A stretch of 64,000 nucleotides of DNA from Spizellomyces sp. 'palustris' (Eukaryota; Chytridiomycota; Chytridiomycetes; Spizellomycetales; Spizellomycetaceae). The stretch is from contig QEAR01000080.1 in NCBI GenBank assembly GCA_006535965.1, positions 1 to 64,000 of the forward strand, in the 5' to 3' direction. This document shows, in pieces, positions 46,683 to 59,121 of the stretch. Positions within the stretch are counted from its first letter, which is position 1, and each line of letters begins with the position of its first letter. Under the pieces are notes generated by a model. It worked only from the letters and a program-made list of their open reading frames with translations. It ran no database searches and had not been told where the DNA came from. The position numbers and the translations under genes were made by a program.

Positions 46683-48294
46683 ATGCGCACCAATTCTATT
46701 CTCTTACCAAGTTATCCATCTTTCTTGTTCCATCTGCTGCTCCTGCTTGTTGAATCTGTTCATTCGGCTCCCCAACCATCACGCTTCCATCTGACCCACA
46801 TTCTCAAACACGGTTATACCCAAGAAGGAGCAACCCAAAAATCATATCTGAAATCCTATGACCTCTCACAGTTACAGCACCGACCTGTGTACCCTACCGT
46901 TAAGCACCATCCGGGCACCGTAAACGTCTGGAGTGAATGGAGGGGACAGAGCATTCAGCAGGTGCATGTCAAAGAAAAGCCGATAAGAATACCGGATCAC
47001 ACGGACCCTGAGACGGTGTTATCGTTGGGGTTGATGACACATGATGCGTACTTGGAGCCGGTAGGATTGTCAGTGTTGTATGCTTTGTTGACAAGTGGAC
47101 ACTCATGACTTGGTAGGATGATAAAGGTTGGGTCGACATTCCTGGATGGAATCAGGTAAATCCTCCGAGGGAGTTGCTTTTGTTTTGCGTAATATCCCAA
47201 CAACCAACGCTGCGCGATAGACGGTTCGCTGGAAAGGCGAGGGCAAGAGTTTAGCGTCCTACGTTTTTCTTGATGAAGACGAAGAAGTTCTCGTCATTGT
47301 GCTCAAAGGTACGACGCTGGCGACTCCTGTAGGAGGTGGTCCGTCGTCGAATGAAGACAAGTACAATGTAAGAGCTCATTCAAAATCCAACGTCAAAGAT
47401 GGCGGCTAATGTTCATTCGAAAAAGGACAATATCATGTTTTCTTGCTGCTGTGCAAAGGCTGGATGGGGTTGGAAACCCATCTGCGACTGTCCGACGGGC
47501 AAGAATGAGTGCGATATGAAATGCTTGATCCAAAATTCGAATTTCGACGGGTGGGTTGCTGCCCCTTTTCTCTGATTCCTTTTTCTACCATTAACTCTTT
47601 AATTACTTAGATCCTATTACAATCTTGCACAGGTATACCGCTATTCGTATTGCCACCTTTCCTACCAATACTATTAACACATAAAACAAGACCATGTATC
47701 TAGCCGTCCGGGAATGGTTCCCATCCCGTGTCAGCATTTGGTTAGCCGGCCACAGTCTGGGAGGCGCCCTTGCCTCCCTCATAGCATTAACAAATGACCT
47801 CCCAGCATTTGCATACGAAGCACCTGGAGACCTAACCTATGCCCTTCGACTCGGCTTGCTACCTTCGCTACCTCCAGACCAAAAACCGGATTACACAGAT
47901 TTTCTCAAAACGCTGCCCATCTATCACTTTGGAAACACTGGTGATCCAATTTACTTGGGGCAGTGTAATGGACCCACTAGTAGCTGTTGGTGGTTCGACT
48001 ATGCATTGGAGACAAAGTGTCATACTGGGTATGAATGTACGTACCCTTCTCGCAACGTTTGCCTTGCCGTGTCCGAGATGCTGATCTGTCAATTTTCTAG
48101 GTGTCTATGACATTAACAGCCCTCCGCCACTCCTCCTACTTCAGGATCAACCCACAACAGCACAACTAAGCGTGCGTTATCACACAATTGACTTTGTCAT
48201 TAAAACCTTTCTGGAAAAGTCTAAAACCGTGCCGGAGTGTAAGGTTGTTGACAATTGTTTGGCTGAGGAGTGCCAGGCGTGGAAATACATTTAG
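46683..48294 (+). CDS. ATG15: ATG15-like autophagic vacuolar lipase
   Basis: Class 3 lipase that breaks down autophagic bodies and other vesicles in the vacuole. Seven or so exons, several very short: a 39-nt one (DDKGWVDIPGWNQ) and a 22-nt one at 47611-47632. An N-terminal signal anchor (FLFHLLLLLVESVHSAPQP) is followed by RFHLTHILKHGYTQEG, TVLSLGLMTHDAYLEP, VFLDEDEEVLVIVLKGTT, Cys-rich MFSCCCAKAGWGWKPICDC, nucleophile Ser in IWLAGHSLGGALASLI, then HFGNTGDPIYLGQCNGPTSS with the acidic residue, YALETKCHTGYE-CVYDI, and the likely catalytic His in VRYHTIDFV. All match ATG15 in order. A TATATAA lies directly at the start codon, so it is probably not the TATA box. Confidence 0.9.
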
Positions 48295-48354
48295 TGTCGA
48301 TATTGGCGACGGATTTGATGTATGATAATGAATATTATATATATATGCATATAT

Positions 48355-48621
48355 TTAGAATGCAAGAGTTACGTTCGAGAATAATGCTGGTGCTGGATTT
48401 GACCATGTTGAGTTGAAGGATTTTCCTTTCCATACTGTTAACCCCATCTCTTGAGCAACTGAATGAAAGCCAATGTATAAAGGACGCTGGACTGAACGAC
48501 GCCATGGGTCAATCACACTCATTTGGGGTTCCAAACATTCATCCATCTGCCGAGTTTCGCTTTCGAATACACCCATAAGCCACCAATCATATTCATGTGA
48601 GGAGCGTTCCTCTTCATGCAT
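48355..48621 (-). CDS. Possible small ORF, unrecognised
   Basis: 88 codons starting MHEEERSSHEYDWWLMGVFE and ending FSNVTLAF. It sits between the ATG15 stop and the TIM13 stop. Composition is plausible but there is no domain, and no upstream exon was found. It may be a 3' untranslated part of a neighbour. Confidence 0.25.
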   Translation of the reverse strand: MHEEERSSHEYDWWLMGVFESETRQMDECLEPQMSVIDPWRRSVQRPLYIGFHSVAQEMGLTVWKGKSFNSTWSNPAPALFSNVTLAF

Positions 48622-48760
48622 AGATATGGTCGCTCAAACCATAACGGCAGCATAATCAACACAGTTCAGGTAGCTTGCAATGACCAATCAACAAGAAATA
48701 TCAACGACCGACAAATCTGCTCCAGAACTATTCTCTATTATGCAAGGATGCCAAAACTCT

Positions 48761-49153
48761 CTACAAAGCATTCTCTTTTTGAGCTCTTCGAAGATACGTG
48801 TTTGATACCACATTCCATGCTTCTTGGTATCGGTCCGAGCATCGTTGGAGACAAGTCTATGAAAAACGTTATGGCCATTAGAAAACCTGACAATACACCA
48901 ATCCTGGTGACATTTCCCAAAATCAAACAAAGAAAACAAAACCTGTTCTGAACTATCGAGCTTTGTTCCGGGTTTTGTTACGCACTTTGAAAAGCATTTT
49001 GTATTGATTTTCTGTAGTTGTGGAATGGGTCAAATCATGTTCAAGGCTTTGAGTTGGGAGGCTGATACTTACGGACAAGAGTTCCTGAAAGTTTTGCATG
49101 GCCACCTCGCGGCGGATTTGGTCCATCAACTCTTGTGCCTTTTCGGATGCCAT
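48761..49153 (-). CDS. TIM13: Mitochondrial intermembrane chaperone Tim13
   Basis: Three exons (49153-49086 region, about 49018-48950, about 48854-48761) give 81 residues. Small TIM of the intermembrane space; with Tim8 it carries hydrophobic precursors to TIM22. Seen: MASEKAQELMDQIRREVAMQ, then ELLSKINTKCFSKCVTKPGT, SEQTCLQRCSDRYQEAWNVV, ending RRAQKENAL. The twin CX3C motifs (Cys33/37 and Cys52/56) and the 14-residue spacing are exact. Unspliced frames here look meaningless (one is 67 codons, MASEKAQELM to RNKAR), so automatic calls will miss or truncate it. Convergent with ATG15. Confidence 0.93.
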
Positions 49154-49781
49154 AGTGGGGGTGATTTCCAGTGTTCTGCGATTTTGGGTTCAAGGTTGTT
49201 CGCGACGAGCTCTTCATGGGTCAACTTTCATGTTGCCATAGAAACGCGTATGAACGCAACTGTTTGCTCGGGCGCGCAATACGTTTGCGTGCAATATAGA
49301 ACAGTCTATTGCTCTCTCCCCGCACACACAACAATATATGCATGATTCACATATATGATGCTGGTTGCTGCTGGTTGCGAACAAGAAATCTCGGAAATGC
49401 AGATGCATGTATTGCGCATTTGAGTCCTTCGAGCCAAACTGGCCATAAAATTTCTAGCCCAGAGAGACTTGAATACGTACCTAATTGCACAGGTACATTA
49501 CGTATCATTTATGCAGAGCAGGTATGGCACTGCCTTTGAAAAAGCCCAAGCAGCGGGTGGGATCAGCTGTTGGTTGTTGCAGCCTTTGAATGCCATGATC
49601 TAACCTGTGGCTGTCGTCCATGGGTGACATTTTGAATGAATTGCAGGTCACGGGATACCTCACGTTTTCCAGAACTGACACCTGGTTTGCCTCGAAAGAG
49701 TTTCCAACCCTCAAAAACTGTTTAACAAGTGGGTGCAAGGCATGAACTCATCCTTCACACTTGTTCTATCCAAAAAGAACT

Positions 49782-52700
49782 ATGGCGTCCTCGCCGCCCG
49801 CCACGGATAACGACAATGACGCACGTCCACTAATCTCACCACCTTCAAGTCCAACCCGGCGCTCCCCAGGTCACCGCTCGCCAACACGGTCACTCAGCTC
49901 GCCGTCCCGGTCAGCACCAGCACATCGCATTCCTATTCCCTTCTACCGCCAGATTCAAACTTTTATACGACATATTCGCACCCATCCTTACTCTCCACGC
50001 ACGTTCCAAACCCTATGTATATGCATTCTCTTTTTTATTGTGGTGTGGGGCATCCGACTTGAATGGAAGAGAGGGGCAATGCCGAAGCGGATTATCGGTG
50101 CAGATGAGGTGGGGAAGTTTTCAGCTGAAGCAGCCTGGACAGTGTTGAAGGAGATTGGAAAGGAACCGAGGAGTATTAATGATGAGAGCAATGAGCACGT
50201 GCGAAAGGTTAGTCTCTATTAGAGAGAACCATGGATACGAGATCATGCAACGTGACGTTCCGGATCCTCTAGTACCTGATATCCGAACTTGACCGTCTCA
50301 AAAGTGAAGCGAGTTCTCTTGGACGATCCGATGAGTACATCACTGTGAGTGCAGTGTTTTTGTTTGGAAGGCGTGGAGGCACATATCGATAGTACTTATC
50401 ATTGTTTACCCATAAGATTTTACGTGCTGATGCAACCAATCTCCATTATAAGAACGCATACTACGAATCGACAAACATTGTCGTCCGCGTACAGGGCTCA
50501 TCATCCACGGATCGGTCGGCCCTCCTCGTGTCAGCTCACTACGATTCGACGCCATTATCACATGGGGTGACCGATGATGGGATTGCAGTAGCGGTGATGA
50601 TCGAGGTTTGATACATAATTTTGTGGGAATTATCTCTGAGCGTACTCTCACATTGGCCGGTTAGCTCGTTAGGGCTCTAATTCACAATCCAGTGCTTAAA
50701 CATGATATTATTTTAGTTTTTAATAATGGGGAGGAAGTGGTACGTTCATGATCTTCCAACAAGTATTGACTGTCGTGGAACGAGCTTTTTTAAAAGCAGA
50801 GTTTTATTTGATCAGGGTTTATTCGGTGGATACTCATTTCTTCAACATCCGTGGTTCACCGATGTCAAGGCGTTCATCAACTTGGGTAACTGCAACTGTC
50901 CATTTTGAGTACATTTGTTTACTCCACTAACGTTACATGACAGAGGGAACAGGAACTGCATCTGGAAGTCGTGCGCTACTGTTTCGAACCAATTCATATG
51001 AGATGGTTGAAGCGTACGCCAATTCAGCGCCCTACCCACACGCCTCAGTGTTGGTAGATGATATGATGGCGTTCGTGCAGAGGTATGTAAGATTTATGCT
51101 CTTGTACAAAAGTCGAGTGCGTGCGCTCTAATGCAGTTAAATGCGGTCATTCAGCGACACGGATTACCGACCTTACGCCGCGTATGGGAAACGTCCTGGA
51201 TTGGATATAGGTAAATGCGGCAAAATGAGCATCTATGCGTACGAATGATTTTGAACACTCACATCATATTGGCCCAGCCTTCTACACGCATCGATATCTT
51301 TACCATTCGCTCGGCGATGATTTGGCCCATGCCAACGTGTTGAGTGTGCAGCACCTGGGAGACAACGTTGTCGCGGTGGTGAAATCGGTTTGCAATTCGG
51401 ACTTGTTGGATTCCATTCAACCAGGCGCTGGAATTGAAGATCCGTCAGGTGTTCTCCCCAGCGGTGGTTTTGTTTATTATGATTTCCTGGGGACGCGGAT
51501 GGTGCTGGCAAGCGGGGCTTTGCAAAAGACTGGCATGGCTCTTCTGCTTGTCGCGGTCTTTATTGGCACAATCTTCAAGGCTGTAGCAGAAGGCAGACGC
51601 GTGGGCGTAAAGCGAGTGGTAATACGGTACGGTCGACCCATTTTTGAGGCTTTCGTTTTGGTATTAGCAACCTTTGCCCTGTCGATTTTGGTTGTATTTG
51701 TGCTGTCGACAATCAAATCCTTGATGAATCGAGGTTCCACCTACGGGCATCCCAGGACGAACCTGGCGTGGATTTGCATGGCGATTTTTGCCACGCTGTG
51801 TGGTATTCAGATTGTGTGGCCGTGGGTGGCGATCAAGACGCGATTAAGACGGAAGCCCGTGGTCCTGTACAGCATGTTACCAACGAGCATTGGAGAAGGT
51901 GATGAAACCCACAGAGACGAGACTGATGAAAGCGAGGAAATGGAACTGGATGATTCCGATGTGGGGTCTTTGGATTCTGAAGAAGAGGATGTTGCACCGA
52001 TTTCTCCTTCGAGACCGACTCACCACAGTTCCCGCCATCGTGAAATCTTACCGTCTGGCCCGTCTCTCCATATATGGCAGCCGTACGGTATCCTACTATT
52101 TCACCAAGTGCTCTTGTTCACGGCACTGCTCTTGGCTGCAACACGGAACTTGATGGGATTTTATATCTTTTATGGTTTTGCATTCTACTCTGCCCTGGCA
52201 GTGTTAGTGACCATTTCTCTGGGCACCATCATCCGGAAATGGTGGCGAGCGGACGTGGTTGTATCCAATCAAACGGTGGCGCCTACAACGACCTCTCCCA
52301 GTTTTGCGAAATGGAAGCGCCTTGCAGTGGAGCTGTACGAGCGATATGTCTGGGTCCTTTGGATGTGTATTGCGGGTGTTATACCTGTCATGAATGTTAT
52401 GGAAGTGATCTCGATTGGAATTGTTAGCCTACCTGCGCTTATTGCGGAGGGCTTACCGGAGACTCTTGTGGATCTCTTTTTCGGATTTTGGACTGCCCTT
52501 ATGGCACTCCTTTTCCTTCCGGCTGTAACACGTCATCGCATTCATCTTCCGTTCTTAACGGCGGTTTTTGCGACGCTGTTTGTCGTTTCGTATGTGCCAT
52601 CTCTATGGATGTTTCCATTCTCACCCGAGCGTCCCCATAAGCTAATGTTCACGGAGACATGGGATATCGCAAACAGAACGTCCACGGTGGAGGTATTAGT

Positions 52701-53388
52701 TCTGCCCACCATGGGTGCGATCAAGTGGGGTCAGACGGCCTACCGTTCGGAGGAAGTGGATTTTGACTGTGAGGGAGGGCTTTCCGGAGTTATTGAAGGG
52801 GTGTGTCGATTGTATGATTTCGAACCGCCCCAGGTCGGTGAGGGAATGATGATCAAGATCGTTCGGGAAGACATGAAGGAGGGTCTTGTGGAAGGAGATG
52901 TCATGGGTCTGCCATCATCCAAAGTTTGCTTTTTGGGAGTTGAACCCTACCTTCCTGCGAACCCAAAAGGCTCCATGGACATTGGTGTACAGTTCGACAT
53001 ACATCATCCAACCCGATGGACAAACTTTACGGCCCCACAACCCGGCCCACAACCGCCATCTGTATCTCACGCTATTTATTACGCACGCGCTGCCCCAATC
53101 CAAACTACCTTCCGCGTGACACACCCGCCCAACACGTCCCGCCCAGAGCTTACATTTATCTGTTTTTCTCCTGCACGACGAACGAGCCAGGCCTATAAGC
53201 ACCTCCTTATGTTGGACGAAAATGGAAATCCAGAACCTGTGGACTCTGGGACCAAAGGACCAGCCGTGGCTTCCTGGGCTACATTTGTTGATGCAGGGGC
53301 TAAACAAGTGCCGGTAGGGAAGGTCGCAGACTGGGTAAGGGTTGTTGGAGGGAGAACTGGTGGGGTGGGTGTTTTGACAAAAATCTGA
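49782..53388 (+). CDS. PFF1: M28 vacuolar membrane metalloprotease (Pff1-like)
   Basis: Spliced 5' half, then a long last exon (about 51270-53388). Zinc aminopeptidase-type protein of the vacuole membrane. A Ser/Pro-rich cytosolic N-terminus (residues 1-60) precedes helix [19 protein letters not shown]. Catalytic M28 domain: [20 protein letters not shown] (His and Asp zinc ligands), VFNNGEE joined by splicing to [39 protein letters not shown], then [19 protein letters not shown] with the distal His. The C-terminal half has about eight membrane helices ([56 protein letters not shown]) and a lumenal beta-rich end. The acidic loop near 51900-51990 is Asp/Glu-rich. Confidence 0.88.
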
Positions 53389-53823
53389 TACCAGTGATGT
53401 TGTGATACCATGCATTTGATGCCCTGATACAATTACTTTAGAGTTACTAATTTTGCTAGTTTTTTTTTTTTGGATGAGTTGCATGTAACATTTTGGGTAT
53501 CTGAACTCTATTATAATAATGAGAGCTGAAATTCCACGCACATGGTACTCATACGCTTGATTGTCGTTGCAAAAACCAGACGAACGGGCAGCCCCACACC
53601 ATGATACAAATCACCTGGACAGTGGACAGTGACGCGCGTGGCGGACCTCCGTAGCCTTGTTGAGTTTGCAAGGTGCAAGAACTCCATATAATTGCCAGAT
53701 CCTGCCAGGTACCTAAAAGCTTTTGGTTTCTGCGAGACGAGATGATAACATACATATTCTTATTTAGTGCTAACTGTGTTAGACATTTTCCCCCATCTCC
53801 ACAGATTCGTCCAACTCACTTCC

Positions 53824-56800
53824 ATGGCCAACCAAGACGACGACGACTTTTTTGAAATCGTTGACTACACGGTGAGTACGCTACTGCAATTGGGTTGACT
53901 TTTACTCCTTGATCGGTTTGTAACTCAAGAGTGACCTCTCCTCTCGCATTCTCTCAAGTCAGCCTCCCCTTTCGAATATTTTGTATCAGACATCGAGCGG
54001 GTGATCTCACTCTTTAACCTAGATAACGATGCCATTGGAGATGGAATATGCCCGTTTCACGAAGAGTATCTAATCTTTGGGGAAACAGAATGTCTCCTCA
54101 CCTACCATCACCACCAATGTAATCACGATTTTCCCCTCACTACCGCAACTATGACACCTCTCCACCGCTGGACAGGCCTATCGAGTCTGCTGACACTCGT
54201 ACCTACCAGGACATCATCCCGCGCCGCACTGGGTCTGAGCATGACAAACATGCTATTATCAGCTGGTGCCATAGCATTGCACAATAGTAACTGTTCTGTT
54301 CCTGTTTTCGTACCAACGGGTCCGGAATGGAAGAACATGTTTGCGGGAACGGGGCGCGGGCCGAGACGGTGGAAGATGATTCATGCACCATATGTCCCAC
54401 CGCAATATTCTGAGCTGGAAAGTCTTGTAGAACTCGTGCAGGATAAGATGGAACAAGGTGCGTAGTAATCGTGATGTTTGGCATTAAGATCGTCCTAATG
54501 CTCTCGTTTTCGAAAATGGCAGATGGTGCGCAAGGTCCCTTGACGGTATCGATGGCGCTGTCCTTCCAAATCATCATTGATGAGGACGAGATTGAGTGGC
54601 GAGAATACATTAGCTCCCCGGACACTGTTGGCACTGACTTGACTGATCATGCAGATGAAGAAGAAGACGGAACCGAAGTTATTACTCTCCCTTTCGGACC
54701 TGCCTCCAATCCTGTTCGGAGTATAACGCTCGAAGCACTCTTTCCGGCTAAACCACCGCAAAGTTACATGGGCGAGGTGGATCCATGGGCTGCGGATTGG
54801 AGAGTCAGTTTGGATGTACAGGAGCCTCCTGGTGATGGGCTTCTAAGTGGCATTCTGAAAAGGGCTATGGACGCGAAGGAGTCGGAGTCGAGAATAGTAC
54901 CGGACAACTTTTCCGAAAGTGATGAACAGATTCCTGGACGTATCAAAAGTGTGGCTCACGTTGGCATTGAAGCGAAAAGGGCATTAGTTGATATGAATGA
55001 TATTGAAGATGCAGTCCAAGCATTGTGGAGATCAGACACTAAACCGCCGACGACTCAACCTACACCACCCAAGGCGAATGTTCCCAGCACCGCAACTCTC
55101 ATATCCCAAGCTCAATTGCCAGTTTACGTACCCCAGTTCAGTCTTCTCTGGAACCTCTCTTTACGCCTGCTCGATGCGGTATCTCCAGAATCATGCCTTC
55201 GCTTCGATGCGGGCATGGGACCAATGCTAAAAGGTCTTTGGCCGGAACTCTGTCGAGAATTTCGACTATGCTGGGACGTCGGCATGCCTATCCCTGGTGT
55301 GTGGGCTGGTGAGGAGGGTGTGGAGCTGAAATGGAATATATTGTACCAAAAACTCCAGATGCTGAATTGGTGTATCAAGGTCAGACGAGAAAGGGGTGGC
55401 TACGACACACAGATTGACGTGAGTGAGAAACAACCGGAAAAAGAGGAGCAAGAGGATGGAAAACAAGAAGAACAGGTGCACGAGAGCTCAGTATTATCGC
55501 TGTCGCAGCGAGTCATGAATTCCTTGACGGCGGCTGTTACGAGTTTGGATCCTGGAAATTCAAAGTCTTCTACCTCTACTAATGAGAGTACCCTTGTGAG
55601 ATTATTTGACCGGCTCACATCAGATGATACGTTCCTGTCCAATGGAGATGCAGCGAATATGCAACAGCCACAGGTAAATCGACCGACACCACCACCACCA
55701 CAAAGAGTTTGCATACCTCGTGGGCATCCAGCCTTAGAAGCGACAAGCTGGGGTAGTGATCGAAGTTGGGAAGACCTCAAGAAACGGGAGATGGCCACAG
55801 GAAGTCAGGGCAGCGGCGGGGTGATAGTAGGGTCATTGGGTGCGCGAAGTTTCGGCTCGTTCGAAGAAGCCGTCGACATGGCTGATTTCAGTGCTGAAAT
55901 AGAGTCCCAGCCAAAACATCATCCTGACGACACTGATGGAGATGAAATCTTTTTTGACACAATGGAGGACGTTGATGTCGATTCCCCACACCACGAGCGA
56001 CACGCGACCCAGCGCACCGTTTCAAGACCTCCCATACCGCGGAGCGAGACCAGCAGCAGCTGGGAGCGTCCCAAGCCCTTCCTCACTGATTCCTTCATTA
56101 CAATCCCATCATCCGCACCGCAAGAACGCATTGGAGACAAAGCTCCCCTCAAGATTTACCTCCTCTCAGATCCTACAACACCCATTTATGAACCCCACCT
56201 CCAGCATCCAGGTCCAATGACAGAAGATATGATCCAAAATCTGCAATCACATCTATCCGCCCTTGGCACGACTCACGAAGCCGCAATAGAGCGAATGCGA
56301 ATACAGTCCCGGCAACTTAAGAGCGATATGGAAGCGTTCAAGGCTGCGAATCCTGGATGCGGGCTGGAGGATTTTGTGAGATGGTATTCACCACGGGATT
56401 GGGTTGAAGAAGCGGAAGGTAGAGGAGGACTCAGCGGGCGGATGAAGGAACCTGGAAATTTGTGGGGAGAGATATGGAAGGTATGCAAAAGTCTTGATTC
56501 GGATCTGACGCTTTCCGTGTATCTCATGCTTGGGTTATTTAACTGCAGACTTCATTACCAATTTCTGCTGACATGCAAGCACCTCTCTTTGACCACACCC
56601 AAGTAGCTAACCAAGTCCTTTCGTATCTGGACTCACTATCCACGTACAATGTTCTCACGATGTAAGCTACAGTCACTTGTCAAACTTTTCTAAATCCTAT
56701 TTAATAAGCCAGTTTCTCAACAGTCTTCTCCGGACCATGATCCTCATTGTCTACTCTACCCTCTCGACACATCCACTGGTAGCTCGATTACCTTCACTTG

Positions 56801-57276
56801 AAACAGCTGTACGACAGTTAGCGAGTGTGATTGATGATGAGGAGGAATTCTTCAAAGAGGCAAAAAGAATGGAGCTGATGCTGGGCGTCGCAGTTGCCGG
56901 CTGGTCAAAGGTGAGTGCCAAAGTAGAATGTTCTAGTATCCTCTATTCTGACATTTGTTACCAGTTCAAGGACGATGACCTTATCAACACTTTTTTGGAG
57001 TGTTCCCCATTATACTGCCACATTCTGACACGAGAGAAAAACGCGGGGATCGACTCCCTACGACAGATAGTAGGGAGAGTATTTACCCAAGGTATGCGAT
57101 TGCAGTGTCGGTGGTTCATTAGTTGCTGTGCTTATTCTTTGTCCTGGGTAGATCGAATACCGTCATCCTTTCCCAACCCGCAATCCCGTGAATATATCTT
57201 TTGGAAAGAGGGCCGGAGAAAAGCATATGCGTTGTTGCGAGGCGGGGAGTTCAGAGTTGTGGAATGTGATTTCTAA
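53824..57276 (+). CDS. RAB3GAP1: Rab3 GTPase-activating protein catalytic subunit-like
   Basis: Exon 1 (MANQDDDDFFEIVDYT, 53824-53871) is spliced to an exon at about 53958 beginning SASPFEYFVSDIERVISLF. Matches the family start (DD.FEIVDYT.AS.WE.F...IE). Further on: CLLTYHHHQCNHDF, PRRWKMIHAPYVPPQYSELE, MALSFQIIIDEDEIEWREY, then DPWAADWRVSLDVQE and VPQFSLLWNLSLRLLDAVSP. The part PRGHPALEATSWGSDRSWED and LEDFVRWYSPRDWVEE carries the Rab3GAP C-terminal signature (FVRWYSPRDW). The frame continues over four more exons to 57276. The non-catalytic partner (RAB3GAP2) is not in the window. In animals the complex acts on Rab3 and Rab18 and in autophagy. About 1000 residues. Confidence 0.9.
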
Positions 57277-57552
57277 CGCGTGTCATTGGACATTGACTTC
57301 TGGCGTGATTGGTCTTCCAAAGTTTTGGATTGCATGAAAGGAATATGTGAAATATCCCGTCGTATGGTAAACTAGATCAATACACATTTACACAAATGCC
57401 CATGTTCAATGGAGCAGACCAAGATCATTTGAAGATCTCCGACGCCACGCGACACAAGCCTCCTCAGCAAAGCAGTGTTCTGGCAGGGGTCTCTGTTGAC
57501 TCCTTCCACTCATTGTAGAACATCGCAGTGAATTTTGTTACTTGCAGTAACC

Positions 57553-58634
57553 ATGACGGCTCCTGGCAAGCGCTCAAACGACTCTCCCACCAAGGCCAAG
57601 GCTGACGGAGAACCGCCTGCTAAGAAGATTGCGGCAGACGCAGAGGAGACGGTAGTTGACCTCTACGTGGACGAAGCTTTTGGTGTTGCCCCCGCCGTAA
57701 TTTATGAGGTTCTTACCAACGGGGAAAAGTATGCGGAAGCAACAGGTGCTGCTGTATGGAAAGGTTTGTAGAGGATTGAAGTGAACGTTGGCCACTACGA
57801 CCTGAGCTTATCTGCGAGATACAATAGGAAACTTGGAAGTGGGTAAAGACTGGCTTTCCGGAGACGGCTTCTGCAAGTACAGGGCCCTCCATTTGGTACC
57901 CAACAAGCTTATTGGTAACTATGGGCCGTATAATTCTATATCCCGCTCATAAGGTTCTCATCCCATCGACAGTTCAAGAATGGCGCGCGGAACACTGGGA
58001 GCCAAGCTTTCCTTCCTCGACAGTGGTAACCACCCTCAGCCCCCGTCCAGATGGCGGTGCACGAGTGGTACTCAACCACATCAATGTTCCCTCCAAGGAG
58101 GCCGAAAGGTTGCAAGCCGGCTGGGTGGACAAGGTCTTGAAACCCATTAGGGCTTACCTGAAAGACGACAAGAGTGGCCGTCCGCCACGAACCGGCCGTA
58201 ACCTCTGTCACATCGAGATCCCTGCCAAGGATGCTGATCGGGCTGGAAAATTCTATGCAGAGGTCTTTGGCTGGAATGTGGCCAAATGGGCCGAAGAGTA
58301 TGTTGGATTCTCCTCTGGACCGAGGAACAGTGAATGGGGCTGGGGTGAGCTTGTCTGTTGTTTTATATGCCACATACTTGTTATTAACAGATGGATTGCA
58401 AAAGTTGATGGCGGCTTCCCTCAACAAAAGACCAAGCAAATTGCGGATCACGAAAAAGTCGCTAGTCCGACCTTGTACTTTGACGCCAAACCCGTCGAAG
58501 AGTTTGAAAAGAAAGTTGTTGCCGCCGGTGGAAAAGTGCTCAAACCGAAACATAAGACCTATTATGGCACTATCGCTGAATGTCAGGACACGGAAGGAAA
58601 CTTTTTTGTATTGTATGAGTACAACCTTCCGTGA
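57553..58634 (+). CDS. AHSA1-like domain fused to a glyoxalase/VOC domain
   Basis: Four exons. A Lys/Asp-rich N-terminus (MTAPGKRSNDSPTKAKADGE) precedes an Aha1 C-terminal/START-like domain, about residues 30-165: APAVIYEVLTNGEKYAEATG, LEVGKDWLSGDGFCKYRALH, LVPNKLIVQEWRAEHW and LNHINVPSKEAERLQAGWVD, a close match to AHSA1 pattern. After the linker DDKSGRPPRTGR comes a VOC fold: LCHIEIPAKDADRAGKFYAE, VFGWNVAKWAEEYVGFSSG, ASPTLYFDAKPVEEFEKKVV, CQDTEGNFFVLYEY. Splices at about 57764/57829, 57915/57973 and 58344/58390 keep the phase. The VOC half has the metal-type His-x-Glu in LCHIEI and a C-terminal Glu. The activity is unknown; possibly chaperone-linked or detoxifying. Confidence 0.8.
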
Positions 58635-59094
58635 GCGCTTGTAGCTTGCTAGGTAGCTAGCTGCGCTAGGGAGTAGGCCTGGAAGGAGAACATTGACAAT
58701 CATACCACAAATTTTGTCGTGTTTACAATAGGGATATGTACAGTCGAAGGACCCATTCCAGACAGTAATTGCCGTGTTCCTTGTTAATCCCTTCGCCAAT
58801 CAATGGGACGAAAGCACTTTTCATCGATTATACTTTCCCAAGACAAAACTGTAGAAATGGAGCAGCAGCAATAGATGAGAAAGATGATAGATGAGAAATG
58901 TGTATATCGGCTAAAGAAGAAGTAGAACTGCGCTACAGGACGCCTTCTGAGAACTAAGATAAATACAATACCACGTAAGTATTAATCCTACCCTTAGGAT
59001 CTTAGGTCAATGAGGAGAATAACATAACCCTTATTAATAGAGATGATTGATACTAGATAGTTAAAGCAACTGTATATTTCTTGATAGTTTTTCA
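58635..59094. other. AT-rich intergenic region
   Basis: 3' flank of the AHSA1-VOC gene, AT-rich with short GATGAGAAA-type repeats near 58870-58900. No gene seen. Confidence 0.5.
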
Positions 59095-59121
59095 ACTAAG
59101 CTGTGGCTGTGCTAAACACGC
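59095..59121. repeat. 27-bp direct repeat, left copy
   Basis: Begins ACTAAGCTGTGGCTG and is identical to 60563-60589. It bounds the retroelement fossil. Confidence 0.85.

Noticed and set aside
48616-48951. 111-codon plus-strand frame
   Set aside because: Lies over TIM13, whose twin CX3C motifs settle the strand.
57936-58799. 287-codon minus-strand frame
   Set aside because: Antisense to the AHSA1-VOC gene, whose domains are clear.
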